A stretch of DNA of 6,271 nt from Bacillota bacterium (GTDB lineage Bacteria; Bacillota; Limnochordia; Limnochordales; ZCTH02-B6): assembly GCA_003387805.1 (NCBI GenBank), contig QGSR01000119.1, positions 1 through 6,271 of the forward strand. The letters are read 5' to 3'. Positions 4,883 through 6,271 of the stretch are shown one piece after another. Each line of letters starts with the position of its first letter. Within the stretch, counting starts at the first letter, position 1. The notes beneath the pieces are model-generated. The model ran no database searches. It had not been told where the DNA came from and was given only the letters and a program-made list of their open reading frames with translations. The position numbers and the translations under genes were made by a program.

Positions 4883-6175
4883 GTGAAACGACCTGTAGGA
4901 GTCGGTCTTCTGGGCTGCGGCACCGTGGGCGCCGGCGTCGCGTCGATTTTGCAGGCCAACGGCGGGCGCATCGCGGGACGGGCCGGCGGGCCCGTGGAGC
5001 TGCGGAAGGTGGCGGTGCGGGACGTGAACAAGCCGCGGGAGGCGGCCATCCCGCCCGGCCTTTTGACCGGCGACCCGTGGGCCGTCGTGGAGGACCCGGA
5101 AGTCGACGTGGTCGTGGAACTCATAGGCGGCGTGGAGCCGGCCCGGGAGCTGATCAGCGAGGCGCTGCGGCGGGGCAAGCCGGTGGTCACGGCCAACAAA
5201 GAAGTGCTGGCCCGCCACGGCGCGGAACTGCTGGCGCTGGCGGCGCGGCACGGCGCCCATCTTATGTTTGAAGGCAGCGTCGCGGGCGGCATCCCCATCA
5301 TCAAGCCGCTGCAGGAGTGTCTCGCGGCCAACCGCGTGCAGTCGATCATGGGCATTATCAACGGCACCACCAATTACGTGCTGACGGGCATGAGCCGCCG
5401 CGGCGTCGACTTCGAGACGGCCCTGCGGGAAGCCCAGGCCTTGGGATACGCGGAGGCCGATCCGTCCTCCGACGTGGAAGGCTACGACGCCGCGTTCAAA
5501 ATCGCGATTTTGGCGTCCCTGGCCTTCGAGACGGCGGTGCGGGTGGAGGACGTGTACTGCGAGGGCATCTCCCGTATCACGCCCGCGGACATTGAATACG
5601 GCCGGGAGCTGGGCTACACGGTGAAGCTGCTGGCCATCGCCCGGGAGGAGGAGGGCCGGCTGGACGTGCGGGTGCATCCTACGTTCATTCCCGATTCGCA
5701 CCCCTTGGCGGCGGTGAGCGACGTGTTCAACGCGATTTTCGTCCAGGGCGACGCGGTGGGCGAGCTGATGTTTTACGGCCGGGGCGCGGGCGGCCTGCCC
5801 ACGGGCAGCGCGGTGGTCGCGGACATCATGGAGGCCGCCCGGCGCCTGCGGCGGGGGGGAACCGGCCTCGCGCCGGGGCCCCGCCGGGACCTGCCGGTGA
5901 AACCCGTGGAGGAGACGGTCTCCCGCTTCTACGTCTCGCTGCGGGTGGTGGACCGGCCCGGGGTTCTGGCGGCCATCGCCGGCGCGTTCGGGCGCCACGG
6001 CGTCAGCATCAACTCGGTCATCCAGAAGGGCCGCTTTGAAGACCCGATCGACCTGGTCTTCGTCACCCACGAAGTGCAGGAAGCCCATCTGCGGCGGGCG
6101 CTGGCGGAAATCGACCAGCTGGACGTGGTGCGGAACATCGGCAACGTCATCCGCGTGGAGGGACCCGACGCATGA
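4883..6175 (+). CDS. hom: Homoserine dehydrogenase with C-terminal ACT domain
   Basis: The enzyme reduces aspartate semialdehyde to homoserine with NAD(P)H, the branch point towards threonine and methionine. From GTG 4883 it has 430 residues, typical of the monofunctional form. The nucleotide-binding Rossmann motif is GLLGCGTVGAGV (8-19). TANKEVLA (103-110) carries the conserved Lys106. The substrate and catalytic segment GYAEADPSSDVEGYDAAFK (188-206) shows Glu191, Asp197, Asp202 and Lys206, with the same spacing as Glu208, Asp214, Asp219 and Lys223 of the yeast enzyme. GRGAGGLPTGSAVVADI (299-315) closes the catalytic part. A C-terminal ACT domain (about 350-430, with VVDRPGVLAAIAGAFGRHGVSI) suggests feedback control by threonine, as known for the family. 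thrC follows directly, so the two form a threonine operon. Confidence 0.97.
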   Translation: MKRPVGVGLLGCGTVGAGVASILQANGGRIAGRAGGPVELRKVAVRDVNKPREAAIPPGLLTGDPWAVVEDPEVDVVVELIGGVEPARELISEALRRGKPVVTANKEVLARHGAELLALAARHGAHLMFEGSVAGGIPIIKPLQECLAANRVQSIMGIINGTTNYVLTGMSRRGVDFETALREAQALGYAEADPSSDVEGYDAAFKIAILASLAFETAVRVEDVYCEGISRITPADIEYGRELGYTVKLLAIAREEEGRLDVRVHPTFIPDSHPLAAVSDVFNAIFVQGDAVGELMFYGRGAGGLPTGSAVVADIMEAARRLRRGGTGLAPGPRRDLPVKPVEETVSRFYVSLRVVDRPGVLAAIAGAFGRHGVSINSVIQKGRFEDPIDLVFVTHEVQEAHLRRALAEIDQLDVVRNIGNVIRVEGPDA

Positions 6176-6189
6176 GGGAGGACGTGACC

Positions 6190-6271
6190 ATGGCGGGACG
6201 GCGCGGCGTCATCGCCCGCTACGGCAGGTTTTTGCCGCTGGCGGCGGAAGGACCGGTGGTGACGCTGGGCG
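6190..6271 (+). CDS. thrC: Threonine synthase, first 27 codons (3' end outside window)
   Basis: Threonine synthase is a PLP enzyme that converts O-phosphohomoserine to threonine. Only 27 codons are visible, including GVIARYGRFLPL and PVVTLG. In Firmicutes ThrC the N-terminus is typically a GxIxxYxxFLP stretch followed by PVVTLGEGNTPL, and the window ends within that motif. The lysine that binds PLP is outside. ATG 6190 is chosen because GGGAGGA (6176-6182), immediately after the hom stop, lies 7 nt upstream. An in-frame ATG at 6172 overlaps the hom stop as ATGA and would add six residues, but its ribosome site is poorer. Position after hom supports the call. Confidence 0.88.
   Translation, partial: MAGRRGVIARYGRFLPLAAEGPVVTLG

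Noticed and set aside
2515..5373. A 952-codon open frame on the minus strand across plsY, spoIVA, hup and hom
   Set aside because: High GC removes stops from antisense frames. It runs opposite to well-identified genes and through two terminators, its protein is rich in His, Arg, Pro and Gln with no recognisable domain, and it changes character at gene borders.

Overview
The window looks like chromosome of a high-GC, spore-forming member of the Bacillota (Firmicutes). It is about two thirds G+C by eye, uses GTG starts freely, has strong AGGAGG-type ribosome sites, and carries the sporulation gene spoIVA. I cannot name a genus. A GC-rich Clostridia, Limnochordia or Symbiobacteriia relative would fit, but that is inference.

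All genes read on the plus strand. (1) Positions 1-507: the last 107 codons of a protein I assign to the YIEGIA family, overlapping by GTGA a 61-residue gene that I assign to its small partner family. (2) 534-2573: a near-consensus vegetative promoter, then der (double-GTPase ribosome assembly factor) and plsY (acyl-phosphate:glycerol-3-phosphate acyltransferase), with an extended -10 element across the der stop codon. A perfect hairpin plus T tract ends this unit. (3) 2670-4321: spoIVA, the ATPase that builds the basement layer of the spore coat, with a possible mother-cell (sigma-E-like) promoter and a two-tier terminator. (4) 4331-4728: hup, the HU nucleoid protein, behind a leader holding a GC-only hairpin. 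(5) 4752-6271: a terminator-like hairpin, two TATAAT boxes, hom (homoserine dehydrogenase with ACT domain), and the start of thrC (threonine synthase).

The layout is a known Firmicutes neighbourhood (YIEGIA pair, der, plsY, spoIVA, hup) followed by a threonine operon. Terminators and promoters between the units suggest separate control of housekeeping, sporulation, nucleoid and amino-acid genes. Many relatives have gpsA between plsY and spoIVA; it is absent here.

Most of the window is ordinary conserved core genome. I saw no mobile element, CRISPR array, tRNA, rRNA or riboswitch. The least understood item is the YIEGIA/small-partner pair at the left edge. The rest of the interest is regulatory: promoter-like elements and hairpins in short intergenic gaps. 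No stretch over 300 bases lacks a gene.
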